Below, piece after piece: positions 7,140 through 13,359 of a DNA stretch of 18,357 nucleotides (within the stretch, counting starts at the first letter, position 1; every line of letters begins with the position of its first letter). Below the pieces are notes generated by a model. That model worked only from the letters and a program-made list of their open reading frames with translations, searched no databases and had not been told where the DNA came from. The stretch lies in NCBI GenBank assembly GCA_035291405.1, contig DATDSD010000008.1, forward strand, positions 1 to 18,357, given 5' to 3'. Made by a program: the position numbers and the translations under genes. Origin of the DNA: UBA12026 sp035291405 (GTDB lineage Bacteria; Patescibacteriota; Microgenomatia; UBA8517).

Positions 7140-8441
7140 ATGACGATTGTTCAAAAAATAATAAAACAAGAGGAACAAAGGCAAAAAGATACCCTGATGA
7201 TGATTCCTTCTGAAAATTATGCCTCAAAGACGGTTCGTGAAGCAGTAGGCTCCATCTTAATGAATAAATATTCTGAAGGCTATCCTTATAAGAGATATTA
7301 TCAAGGAAATAAACTTGTTGATGAAATTGAGAGTCTAACAATCGAGAAGGCCAAGAAACTTTTTAAAGTAGAACATGTTAATGTCCAACCTTATTCAGGT
7401 AGTCCCGCCAATTCAGCTGTACTTTTTGCGCTTTTAAATCAAGGCGACAAAATAATGGGGTTAAAACTTTCTTCCGGTGGACACTTAACTCATGGACACC
7501 CCGATATTACTTTTTCTGGAAAATTTTTTAAATCAGTCCAGTTTGGAACAAAGGATGATGGAATTATTGATTATGGCGAGGTTGAAAAACTGGCTAAAAG
7601 TGAAAAACCAAAGCTTTTGTTTATAGGTACAACTGCATACCCATTAATTTTGAATTGGAAAAAATTTGGTGAAATTGCTGATTCAATTGGTGCATACTTA
7701 GTAGCAGATGTTTCTCATGTCTCAGGTCTAATACTGTCAGGAGTTTACCCTTCACCTGTCCCTTTTGCACATGTTGTTACAACCACAACACATAAAACCT
7801 TAAGAGGACCAAGGGGGGCAATGATCATGGTAACCCAAAAAGGACTTACGAAAGATGCTGATATGGGAAATAAAATTGATAGAGCAGTTTTCCCGGGTCT
7901 TCAAGGAGGACCACACAATAATACAACAGCTGGAATTTTACAGGCTCTAACCGAGGCAGAAGATAAATCATTCAAAAAATATAGTGAACAAATTGTCAAA
8001 AATGCCATATTTTTGGCTGAAGAACTTAAAAAAGGAGGTCTAACAATTGTTACGGGAAAAACTGAATGCCATTTAATAGTTGTAGATTTAAGACCCTTAA
8101 ACTTATCAGGTAATGTTGTTGCTGAGGCATTGGAGCATGCAGGTATTGTAGTTAATAGAAATTCAGTACCTAACGATTCCGCTCCGCCATTTATTCCATC
8201 CGGAATTCGTCTGGGGACTCCTGGAGTTACAACAAGGGGAATGAAAGAAAAAGAAATGACGACAATCTCCAAGTTTATTCTGGATGTAGTTGATCATGTC
8301 AAAGACGAAAAACTTCCAGAAGATAAAGACAAAAGAGTAATATTTATGAAAGATTTTAGAAATAGATTGCCCAAAGATAAATTTTTAAGAAATGTTGCTT
8401 TTCAAGTTAAGACATTAAACAAAAAATTCCCCATCCATTAA
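7140..8441 (+). CDS. glyA: Serine hydroxymethyltransferase
   Basis: A PLP enzyme that converts serine and tetrahydrofolate to glycine and 5,10-methylene-tetrahydrofolate, the carbon donor for ThyA. Numbered from the 7140 Met (433 aa), the PLP lysine is K219 in TTTTHKTLRGPRG. MIPSENYAS near the N-terminus, YSEGYP-KRYYQGN, YSGSPAN, ADVSHVSGLI and FPGLQGGPHNN are family signatures. An in-frame ATG at 7122 would add six residues, but a TATAAT box lies between the two ATGs, ending 6 nt before 7140, and bacterial SHMTs begin close to the later Met. The conserved AHIAGL is here SHVSGL and SAYPR is TAYPL, modest departures that should not abolish activity. folD follows after 19 nt with its own promoter. 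Confidence 0.96.
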   Translation: MTIVQKIIKQEEQRQKDTLMMIPSENYASKTVREAVGSILMNKYSEGYPYKRYYQGNKLVDEIESLTIEKAKKLFKVEHVNVQPYSGSPANSAVLFALLNQGDKIMGLKLSSGGHLTHGHPDITFSGKFFKSVQFGTKDDGIIDYGEVEKLAKSEKPKLLFIGTTAYPLILNWKKFGEIADSIGAYLVADVSHVSGLILSGVYPSPVPFAHVVTTTTHKTLRGPRGAMIMVTQKGLTKDADMGNKIDRAVFPGLQGGPHNNTTAGILQALTEAEDKSFKKYSEQIVKNAIFLAEELKKGGLTIVTGKTECHLIVVDLRPLNLSGNVVAEALEHAGIVVNRNSVPNDSAPPFIPSGIRLGTPGVTTRGMKEKEMTTISKFILDVVDHVKDEKLPEDKDKRVIFMKDFRNRLPKDKFLRNVAFQVKTLNKKFPIH

Positions 8442-8445
8442 TCTC

Positions 8446-8454
8446 TGATATAAT
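8446..8454 (+). promoter_or_regulatory. Extended -10 promoter of folD
   Basis: TGA-TATAAT (8446-8454) ends 6 nt before the ATG at 8461, so the transcript should begin at or next to the start codon. No clear -35 is seen. Confidence 0.55.
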
Positions 8455-8460
8455 AGCCTC

Positions 8461-9285
8461 ATGGCAATTATATTTGATGGTAAGCTTTTTGCTTTTCAAA
8501 AAAGTGAAGAATTAAAAAAAGACGTTCTTGACTTAAATACTAAAGGATTGTTTCCACACCTAGCATCAATTGTGATAGGTGATAATCCTGCTAGTAAACT
8601 CTATGTTAGTTTGAAGAAAAAAGCAGGAGAAAAAATTGGAATTCAAGTTGATGTTTATTATTTGCCAGAAACAACCAAAAAAGAAGATTTACTAACTCTA
8701 ATAAATACTTTAAATATGGATAATGAAGTCTCAGGAATAATGATACAACTTCCAATTCCAGGAGAACTTTCAAGTTTTAAAGATGAAATAATTGGTACTA
8801 TTTATAAAGAAAAAGACGTTGATGGTTTAAGAGATGATAGTCCTTTTATTCATCCCACATCAAAGGCTGCAATTGAAATATTAAATTATGCAAAAACACT
8901 CTCAGACATTAACCAACTAATAATTTCCAAAATTTGTGTGGTTGGATCTACTGGAATGGTAGGAAAACCTCTGGTAAAAGAGTTAAAGGAAGAAGGATAT
9001 GAGGTAATTGAATGCGATTCACTAACTAAAGATATTAAAAATCTAACATTAAAGGCAGATGTTATTATAAGTGCAACTGGAGTATTTAATATTGTTAAAG
9101 CGGATATGGTGAAGGAAGGAGCAATAATAATTGATATTGGTTCACCGAAGGGGGATTTTGAAGAAAGTGTTTCTCAAAAAGCAGGTTTTTTTACACCCGT
9201 TCCAGGAGGAGTTGGCCCGGTTACAATCTCTTATTTACTTGATAATTTGATTAAATCAAAAAAAGGTATATATAATACGCATTGA
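8461..9285 (+). CDS. folD: Methylene-tetrahydrofolate dehydrogenase / methenyl-tetrahydrofolate cyclohydrolase
   Basis: It interconverts 5,10-methylene-, 5,10-methenyl- and 10-formyl-tetrahydrofolate. The catalytic set is intact: Y48-V-S-L-K52, Q96 in GIMIQLPIPG, and K118-DVDG-122. The C-terminal TPVPGGVGPVTISYLLDNL is a family hallmark. The Rossmann region VVGSTGMVGKPL is followed by ECDSLT where many NADP-dependent FolDs have C-H-S-(R/K)-T, so a basic residue expected near the NADP 2'-phosphate is Leu here. This may mean NAD preference (inference). At 274 aa it is slightly shorter than the usual 280-290. The next gene starts on its stop codon (TGATG). Confidence 0.95.
   Translation: MAIIFDGKLFAFQKSEELKKDVLDLNTKGLFPHLASIVIGDNPASKLYVSLKKKAGEKIGIQVDVYYLPETTKKEDLLTLINTLNMDNEVSGIMIQLPIPGELSSFKDEIIGTIYKEKDVDGLRDDSPFIHPTSKAAIEILNYAKTLSDINQLIISKICVVGSTGMVGKPLVKELKEEGYEVIECDSLTKDIKNLTLKADVIISATGVFNIVKADMVKEGAIIIDIGSPKGDFEESVSQKAGFFTPVPGGVGPVTISYLLDNLIKSKKGIYNTH
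9247..9276 (+). promoter_or_regulatory. Promoter inside the folD 3' end for the cyclohydrolase gene
   Basis: TTGATT (9247-9252), an 18-nt spacer and TATAAT (9271-9276) end 8 nt before the ATG at 9285. The element lies in the last codons of folD and would give a leaderless monocistronic transcript. Confidence 0.4.
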
Positions 9286-9794
9286 TGGGAATAATTAATT
9301 CTCAAACATTAAAAGAATTCCAAAAAGAACTTGGTAGTAAAAGACCAACCCCAGCCGGTGGTGTAGTATCTGCTCTTTCAGGGGCATTTGCAGCTTCGTT
9401 AATTGAAATGGTATGTAATCTCACTCTGGAGAAAGAAAATTATAGAAAAGTTAAAAAAGATGTAATCAAAATTCATAAAGATGCAATCGAATTAAAAAAG
9501 AGACTTACTAATTTAGCAGAAGAAGACAAAAAAGCCTACGACAAAGTTATTTTGGCTTATAGGAAAAAAGATAAAGAACAAATTAAAAAAGCACTAAAAT
9601 ATGCAATTGAAGTTCCGTTTGAAGTTAGAAAAATTTCTCAAGATTTGGAAAAACTAGGTTTTAGAATTAGTAAAATTGGAAATAAAAAAGCCCTTTCTGA
9701 TGCTAAAACTGCAATTTATTTAGCTCATGCTTCCGGAAAATCTGCTTTAGAAAACATAAAGATAAACAAGGAGAGTTTAAATAAATTGAAATAA
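9285..9794 (+). CDS. fchA: FchA/FTCD-C-type methenyl-tetrahydrofolate cyclohydrolase or cyclodeaminase
   Basis: This is an all-helical protein of the formiminotransferase-cyclodeaminase C-terminal family, which includes stand-alone methenyl-tetrahydrofolate cyclohydrolases. Supporting motifs, numbered from the ATG at 9285 (169 aa), are PTPAGGVVSALSGAFAASL (about 21-39, matching the family's P-x-P-G-G-G-S-x-A-A pattern with A for the first of three Gly) and DAKTAIYLAHASGKSALENIKIN near 138-160. The length is a little below the usual 200-210 aa. A TTG three bases earlier is a less likely start. Lying directly after folD, it duplicates the cyclohydrolase step on paper. Cyclohydrolase is more likely than cyclodeaminase because no histidine-degradation gene is near. 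The exact substrate remains uncertain. Confidence 0.8.
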   Translation: MGIINSQTLKEFQKELGSKRPTPAGGVVSALSGAFAASLIEMVCNLTLEKENYRKVKKDVIKIHKDAIELKKRLTNLAEEDKKAYDKVILAYRKKDKEQIKKALKYAIEVPFEVRKISQDLEKLGFRISKIGNKKALSDAKTAIYLAHASGKSALENIKINKESLNKLK

Positions 9795-9843
9795 ATTAGT
9801 TCTTTTAATAGACCTTAAGATACAGCAAATCGTATTATTCTAC
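9795..9843. other. Spacer between the folate island and rpsB
   Basis: AT-rich intergenic DNA with no supported ORF or RNA gene. A very weak 4-bp hairpin, ACTT(GTTTT)AAGT, followed by CAATTTTTTT begins at about 9842 and overlaps the rpsB promoter. It is too weak to call a terminator. Confidence 0.5.
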
Positions 9844-9872
9844 TTGTTTTAAGTCAATTTTTTTAATATAAT
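9844..9872 (+). promoter_or_regulatory. Promoter of rpsB-tsf
   Basis: TTGTTT (9844-9849), a 17-nt spacer and consensus TATAAT (9867-9872) predict a start near 9879-9880. Unlike almost every other promoter in the window, it sits far upstream of the start codon at 9954, leaving a leader of about 75 nt. Confidence 0.65.
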
Positions 9873-9879
9873 CTCGTTT

Positions 9880-9953
9880 ACGCACATAGATTAATGTCCT
9901 CTGGCACTTACGCTAATCTATGGAGGGATAAGAGGACAAAAAAATTACTAGAC
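9880..9953 (+). ncRNA. Structured rpsB leader with predicted pseudoknot (candidate S2 autoregulatory RNA)
   Basis: Two perfect inverted repeats interleave. Stem 1 pairs CATAGATTA (9885-9893) with TAATCTATG (9914-9922). Stem 2 pairs TGTCCTCT (9895-9902), in the loop of stem 1, with AGAGGACA (9931-9938), downstream of stem 1. The connectors are 1, 11 and 8 nt, compatible with an H-type pseudoknot or with two mutually exclusive hairpins. The purine-rich GGAGGG (9922-9927) lies in the connector and 3' edge of stem 1. Feedback control of rpsB by S2 through its mRNA leader is established in E. coli. That this element does the same is inference. An ATG at 9894 opens an in-frame 20-codon extension of rpsB, but it lies in the structure and would place unusual residues before a normal S2 N-terminus. 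Confidence 0.6.
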
Positions 9954-10709
9954 ATGGCAGTAAAAATATCATTAGAAGATTTACTTGAAAGCGGTGCACA
10001 TTTTGGGCATCAAGTTAGGCGTTGGAATCCAAAAGTAAAAGAATTTGTATATGGTGAACAAGACGGAGTTCATATTTTTGATCTTGTTAAAACAAAGGAA
10101 AGTCTAGAAGCTGCACTCTCTGAAATTACAAAAACTGTAAAGGAAGGTAAATCTATTCTTCTTCTTGCTACCAAAAAACAAGCTAAAGACAAAGCCTTGG
10201 AAATTGGTAAAGAAACAGGTATTTCAATTGTTACTGAAAGATGGCTTGGAGGTACAATTACTAATTTCTCTCAAATTAAAAAATCCCTAGATAAACTTGC
10301 TGATATGAAAGAAAAACTATCTAATGGCTATTATGCCAAATACACTAAAAAGGAAAGAGTATTAATAGAGAGAGAAAAAGATAGGTTGGAGAGATTTTTT
10401 GGAGGAATTACAAATCTTAAATCAACCCCAGATCTTTTAATAGTTGTTGATATTAGAAAAGAAGATACGGCAATTAGAGAGGCAAAGAGAAAAGGCGTAG
10501 AAATTATTGGAATTGTTGATACTAATTCTGATCCAAATCAAGTTACCTTTCCAATTCCAATGAATGATGATGCTACCAAAGCTTTGCACTTGGTTTTGGA
10601 ATATATTAAAGAAGCTATTCTTGAAGGTAAAAATGTAAAAAAGGAAGTAAAGGAAAAGGTTGTAAAAGAGAAAATAAAACAAGTCAAAAAAGCAAAAAAA
10701 TCAAAATGA
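9954..10709 (+). CDS. rpsB: 30S ribosomal protein S2
   Basis: Small-subunit protein uS2. From the ATG at 9954 the protein begins MAVKISLEDLLESGAHFGHQ, which matches family N-termini, followed by RRWNPK-KEFVYGEQDGVHIFDL, TERWLGGTITNFSQI, DRLERFFGGI, PDLLIVVDIRKEDTAIREA and GIVDTNSDPN--TFPIP-NDDA. All of these are S2 signatures. The 251-aa length includes a lysine-rich C-terminal tail (last ~30 residues). A start at 9894 is possible in frame but would translate the structured leader. The stop overlaps the tsf start (ATGA), and rpsB-tsf is a near-universal pair. Confidence 0.97.
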   Translation: MAVKISLEDLLESGAHFGHQVRRWNPKVKEFVYGEQDGVHIFDLVKTKESLEAALSEITKTVKEGKSILLLATKKQAKDKALEIGKETGISIVTERWLGGTITNFSQIKKSLDKLADMKEKLSNGYYAKYTKKERVLIEREKDRLERFFGGITNLKSTPDLLIVVDIRKEDTAIREAKRKGVEIIGIVDTNSDPNQVTFPIPMNDDATKALHLVLEYIKEAILEGKNVKKEVKEKVVKEKIKQVKKAKKSK

Positions 10710-11158
10710 GTAAAATTGATGCCAAGTTAATTAAAAAATTAAGAGAAGAAACTGGGGCAGGAGTCATGCGTGTCAAAAATGTTTTAGAAGAAGTTAAGGG
10801 AGATCAAAAAAAAGCCTTAGAAATATTAAAAAAAGAAGGTTTTGAAAAGGTCGCCAAAAGAGAATATAGAGAAACAAAACAGGGAAAAGTCTTTGCATAT
10901 GCACACCACACAGGTAAAGTAGGAGTATTAGTTGAGCTGTTTTCAGAGACAGATTTCGTTGCCAGGAATGAACTTTTTGAAGCTTTGGGAAAAGATATTG
11001 AACTTCAAGTTGCATCAATGGGAGAAAAGGATATTGAAAAACAAGAGTATATTAAAGACCCAAGCAAAAAAATTACTGATTTAATTAAAGAAATCATTGC
11101 AAAAACAGGAGAAAATATTAAACTTGGCAGAGTAGTACGTGTAGAATTAGGAAAATGA
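10706..11158 (+). CDS. tsf: Elongation factor Ts, short form
   Basis: Guanine-nucleotide exchange factor for EF-Tu. The N-terminal UBA-like region (about 1-45, LREETGAGVMRVKNVLEE) is followed by the core with TDFVARN at 82-88, the segment that contacts EF-Tu. At 150 aa it is much shorter than E. coli EF-Ts (283 aa) and has only a single core subdomain, closer to the compact Thermus-type proteins. It overlaps rpsB upstream and the 69-aa gene downstream, both by ATGA, so the three are probably co-translated from the rpsB promoter. Confidence 0.95.
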   Translation: MSKIDAKLIKKLREETGAGVMRVKNVLEEVKGDQKKALEILKKEGFEKVAKREYRETKQGKVFAYAHHTGKVGVLVELFSETDFVARNELFEALGKDIELQVASMGEKDIEKQEYIKDPSKKITDLIKEIIAKTGENIKLGRVVRVELGK

Positions 11159-11364
11159 AAGAAAAACCTGTTGTAATTGAATTTCAATCTAAGGTATCAG
11201 CGGATGCAAGACAAGAGTATGTTGGGGAATGCAATTTTCCTAATGAATACTTAGTTATATCGGGCAAATCAACTCAAGGGAAAGGCAAATGCCCAGTAAC
11301 AGGTGAGGAGATTGAGGTTGATTGTGGAAATTGCTGGAATAAAAAATGTGGATATCATAGTTAA
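11155..11364 (+). CDS. Small Cys-rich hypothetical protein, 69 aa, between tsf and frr
   Basis: I do not recognise this protein. It has five cysteines (C27, C46, C57, C60, C65), with a C-terminal C-x2-C-x4-C cluster followed by a His (GYHS end), and a KCPVTGEEIEVDCGNCW segment. That pattern suggests a small zinc-binding or redox domain. No membrane segment or signal peptide is seen. The ATG overlaps the tsf stop (ATGA), arguing for translational coupling and a housekeeping role. It sits where pyrH (UMP kinase) lies in the usual rpsB-tsf-pyrH-frr order, but 69 aa with no kinase motif excludes a truncated PyrH. Confidence 0.75.
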   Translation: MKEKPVVIEFQSKVSADARQEYVGECNFPNEYLVISGKSTQGKGKCPVTGEEIEVDCGNCWNKKCGYHS

Positions 11365-11368
11365 GATA

Positions 11369-11374
11369 TATAAT
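11369..11374 (+). promoter_or_regulatory. -10 box of frr
   Basis: TATAAT, within TATATAAT, ends 7 nt before the ATG at 11382. No -35 is evident. The spacing predicts a leaderless frr transcript in addition to read-through from rpsB. Confidence 0.4.
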
Positions 11375-11381
11375 TAATTTG

Positions 11382-11936
11382 ATGGACCAAACTTTATTAA
11401 ATCAAAAATTTCAAAAAGTAGTTGATTTAGTGTCTTCAGATATTTCAGGTATAAGAACAGGGAGGGCCACTTCAGCTATGGTTGAAAATATAATTTGTCC
11501 TGCTTATGGTGGAACCCAATTTTTAAAGGTTGTAGAACTTGCCTCAATTACTGTAGCTGATCCAACAATGATTGTCATTTCGCCATGGGACAAATCAATA
11601 ATTGGAGATATAAGGAAAGGAATATTGGAAGCAAACCTTGGCATGAACCCTTCAATTGACGGAGAAGTTATTAGAATTTCTATCCCTCTAATGACAACAG
11701 AAGACAGAGAAAAATATGTCAAACTACTTTCTCAAAAGTTGGAAAATGGAAAAATTATGATTAGACAAGTTAGAGCCGATGAAATGCATGAGATAAAGAA
11801 AAAATTTGAAAGTAAAGAAATTACAGAAGATGAAAAATTTAGTGATGAAAAAATCTTGCAAGACTTAACTGATAAATTTATTGCTGATATTGAATCAAAA
11901 GGTGAATTTAAAAAACAAGAACTTCTTCAGATTTGA
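11382..11936 (+). CDS. frr: Ribosome recycling factor
   Basis: It splits post-termination ribosomes together with EF-G. The 184-aa product carries the family landmarks IRTGRATSAMVENI, AYGGTQFLKVVELASI, MIVISPWDKSIIGDI, GMNPSIDGEVIRISIPLMT-EDREKYVK and MIRQVRADEMHEIKK, and has the standard length. A TTG at 11379 is in frame one codon earlier, but the ATG at 11382 is preferred and sits 7 nt after a TATAAT box. Its stop overlaps the -35 box of the next gene. Confidence 0.96.
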   Translation: MDQTLLNQKFQKVVDLVSSDISGIRTGRATSAMVENIICPAYGGTQFLKVVELASITVADPTMIVISPWDKSIIGDIRKGILEANLGMNPSIDGEVIRISIPLMTTEDREKYVKLLSQKLENGKIMIRQVRADEMHEIKKKFESKEITEDEKFSDEKILQDLTDKFIADIESKGEFKKQELLQI

Positions 11937-11961
11937 TACTATAGGTGTTTAATGATATAAT
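11933..11961 (+). promoter_or_regulatory. Promoter of the 80-aa Cys-containing gene
   Basis: TTGATA (11933-11938, overlapping the frr stop), a 17-nt spacer and TATAAT (11956-11961, preceded by TGa) end 9 nt before the ATG at 11971. It is one of the closest matches to the sigma70 consensus in the window. Confidence 0.6.
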
Positions 11962-11970
11962 TTTCTTACT

Positions 11971-12213
11971 ATGTCTGAAAAGATAGTTAGTACCGGAATT
12001 GTTATCCCTGAAAATTGTAGGAAAAATGTGGGTTTTTCTGTCGATTACAATGAGAATGGTAATATAATTACACTTGAAGGGGAAGGTGGCCAATTAACGG
12101 AAGATAATCCTCAGTGTAATCTTAATGGAATAAAAGGATTAACGATGTTACAGGCTAAAGGTAAGAAATTAACATGTCGTGAGCTTGCTGAATGTCCTTT
12201 CTGTCGCATTTGA
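11971..12213 (+). CDS. Small Cys-containing hypothetical protein, 80 aa, between frr and rseP
   Basis: I do not recognise this protein. Its five cysteines are at 16, 49, 69, 75 and 78, ending in CRELAECPFCRI, so a C-x2-C pair lies three residues from the C-terminus. The N-terminal half is beta-prone and acidic (GEGGQLTEDN). No membrane segment is seen. A strong promoter lies 9 nt upstream, which suggests real and perhaps independent expression. The protein resembles the 69-aa gene product upstream of frr in size and Cys content, but I see no clear alignment between them. Metal binding or a thiol function is possible but unproven. Confidence 0.7.
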   Translation: MSEKIVSTGIVIPENCRKNVGFSVDYNENGNIITLEGEGGQLTEDNPQCNLNGIKGLTMLQAKGKKLTCRELAECPFCRI

Positions 12214-12221
12214 ATTAGTTC

Positions 12222-12250
12222 TTCACCCCAAGTCTAATTTGCTATATACT
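12222..12250 (+). promoter_or_regulatory. Promoter of rseP
   Basis: TTCACC (12222-12227), a 17-nt spacer and TATACT (12245-12250) end 8 nt before the ATG at 12259. A nearly leaderless transcript is expected. Confidence 0.5.
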
Positions 12251-12258
12251 CTTAAGTT

Positions 12259-13347
12259 ATGTTAGGGTCAATTTTGATTTTTCTTCTAGTTCTTTCAATC
12301 CTTGTTATTGTTCATGAATTGGGGCATTTTGTTGTTGCCAAGAGAAATGGAATATTAGTTGAAGAGTTTGGCTTTGGCCTTCCTCCTAGAATTTGGGGAA
12401 AGAAAATTGGTGAAACACTTTATTCTTTAAATCTTTTACCTTTTGGAGGATTTGTGAAGCTTCACGGGGAATTAACTGAGGATAATATTGTTGAAAAAGA
12501 TAGAGCATTCTTAAACAAAAGTAAAAAAGTAAAAATTGCAGTAATTGTTGCGGGGGTTATTATGAATTTTTTGCTTGCAATTGTTGCCTTTGCTGTTGTT
12601 TATTCGTTTTCTGGAATTCCGAAAGATACCAATACTGTTAAGGTATTGGATGTTGCTACAAATTCACCCGCCCACATAGCCAAAATATTAGTGGGCGACG
12701 TTGTCAAAAAGGTTGATGGAGAGGAAGTTAAAAGTGTTTCTGAATTTGTAAATAAGATTGAAGCCAAAAAAGGTAAAAAAGTTATTTTAGAGCTTGGTGA
12801 TAGAAAAGTAACCGTCACACCAAGAGTTGAACCTCCACAAGGTGAAGGACCACTTGGAGTTTCTATTTCTTCAACTGAGATTTATTTTCCACCAATTTGG
12901 CAAAGACCATTTTATGGTATTTATTATGGATTTAAAGATGCGGTCTTCTGGGGTAAAAACGTATTGTTTGGATTTGGGAATATCTTTAAAGATTTATTTC
13001 GTGGAATAGCTCCCAAAGATATTTCAGGACCAGTTGGCGTTTTTGCTGTTACTTCAGAAGCTGCTAAATCTGGTATTTTGCCATTAATTAATCTTTTGGG
13101 TATTATTTCAGTAAATTTAGCAATTTTAAACATTTTACCTTTTCCCGCGCTTGATGGAGGAAGACTTCTTTTTATCTTTATTGAAAAAATAATTGGCCGG
13201 AAAGTAGTTCCAAAAGTAGAAGCAGTGATTCATGCTGTCGGGATGATAATACTTTTAGTTTTAATTTTAGCTATAACAGTGCATGACATTCAAAAATTAA
13301 TTTCAGCAGGTTCTATTTCAGGCTTTCTTGATTCTATGATGAAGTGA
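12259..13347 (+). CDS. rseP: RIP site-2 metalloprotease (RseP family)
   Basis: An intramembrane zinc protease that cleaves membrane-anchored substrates such as anti-sigma factors or signal-peptide remnants. The first membrane segment carries the zinc motif H19-E20-x-x-H23. A second hydrophobic segment spans ~92-115, and a single PDZ domain lies at about 125-190 (SPAHIAKILVGDVVKKVDGE). The third zinc ligand is D299 in NILPFPALDGGR, and a last membrane segment is at ~322-342. At 362 aa with one PDZ it is like the compact Gram-positive and cyanobacterial forms rather than the two-PDZ E. coli enzyme. The anti-sigma substrate is not visible here. The TGA stop doubles as the TGn of the proS extended -10. 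Confidence 0.94.
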   Translation: MLGSILIFLLVLSILVIVHELGHFVVAKRNGILVEEFGFGLPPRIWGKKIGETLYSLNLLPFGGFVKLHGELTEDNIVEKDRAFLNKSKKVKIAVIVAGVIMNFLLAIVAFAVVYSFSGIPKDTNTVKVLDVATNSPAHIAKILVGDVVKKVDGEEVKSVSEFVNKIEAKKGKKVILELGDRKVTVTPRVEPPQGEGPLGVSISSTEIYFPPIWQRPFYGIYYGFKDAVFWGKNVLFGFGNIFKDLFRGIAPKDISGPVGVFAVTSEAAKSGILPLINLLGIISVNLAILNILPFPALDGGRLLFIFIEKIIGRKVVPKVEAVIHAVGMIILLVLILAITVHDIQKLISAGSISGFLDSMMK

Positions 13348-13353
13348 TACAAT
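13345..13353 (+). promoter_or_regulatory. Extended -10 promoter of proS
   Basis: TGA-TACAAT (13345-13353), in which TGA is also the rseP stop codon, ends 6 nt before the proS ATG at 13360. No clear -35 at normal spacing. Confidence 0.45.
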
Positions 13354-13359
13354 AACCTC

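Noticed and set aside
7901..8272. 123-aa minus-strand ORF within glyA
   Set aside because: Antisense shadow of conserved SHMT sequence, with no promoter or recognisable domain.
9894..9953. 20-residue N-terminal extension of S2 from the ATG at 9894
   Set aside because: The extension lies in the predicted pseudoknot and S2 proteins begin at the 9954 Met; kept only as a stated alternative.
9794..12223. 11-mer AATTAGTTCTT repeated at 9794-9804 and 12213-12223, both directly at a stop codon
   Set aside because: Short and AT-rich, so chance is likely; the flanks do not extend the match.
12213..12239. 6-bp inverted repeat AATTAG/CTAATT around the rseP -35 box
   Set aside because: Short, AT-only apart from one pair, with a 15-nt loop; expected by chance in such sequence.
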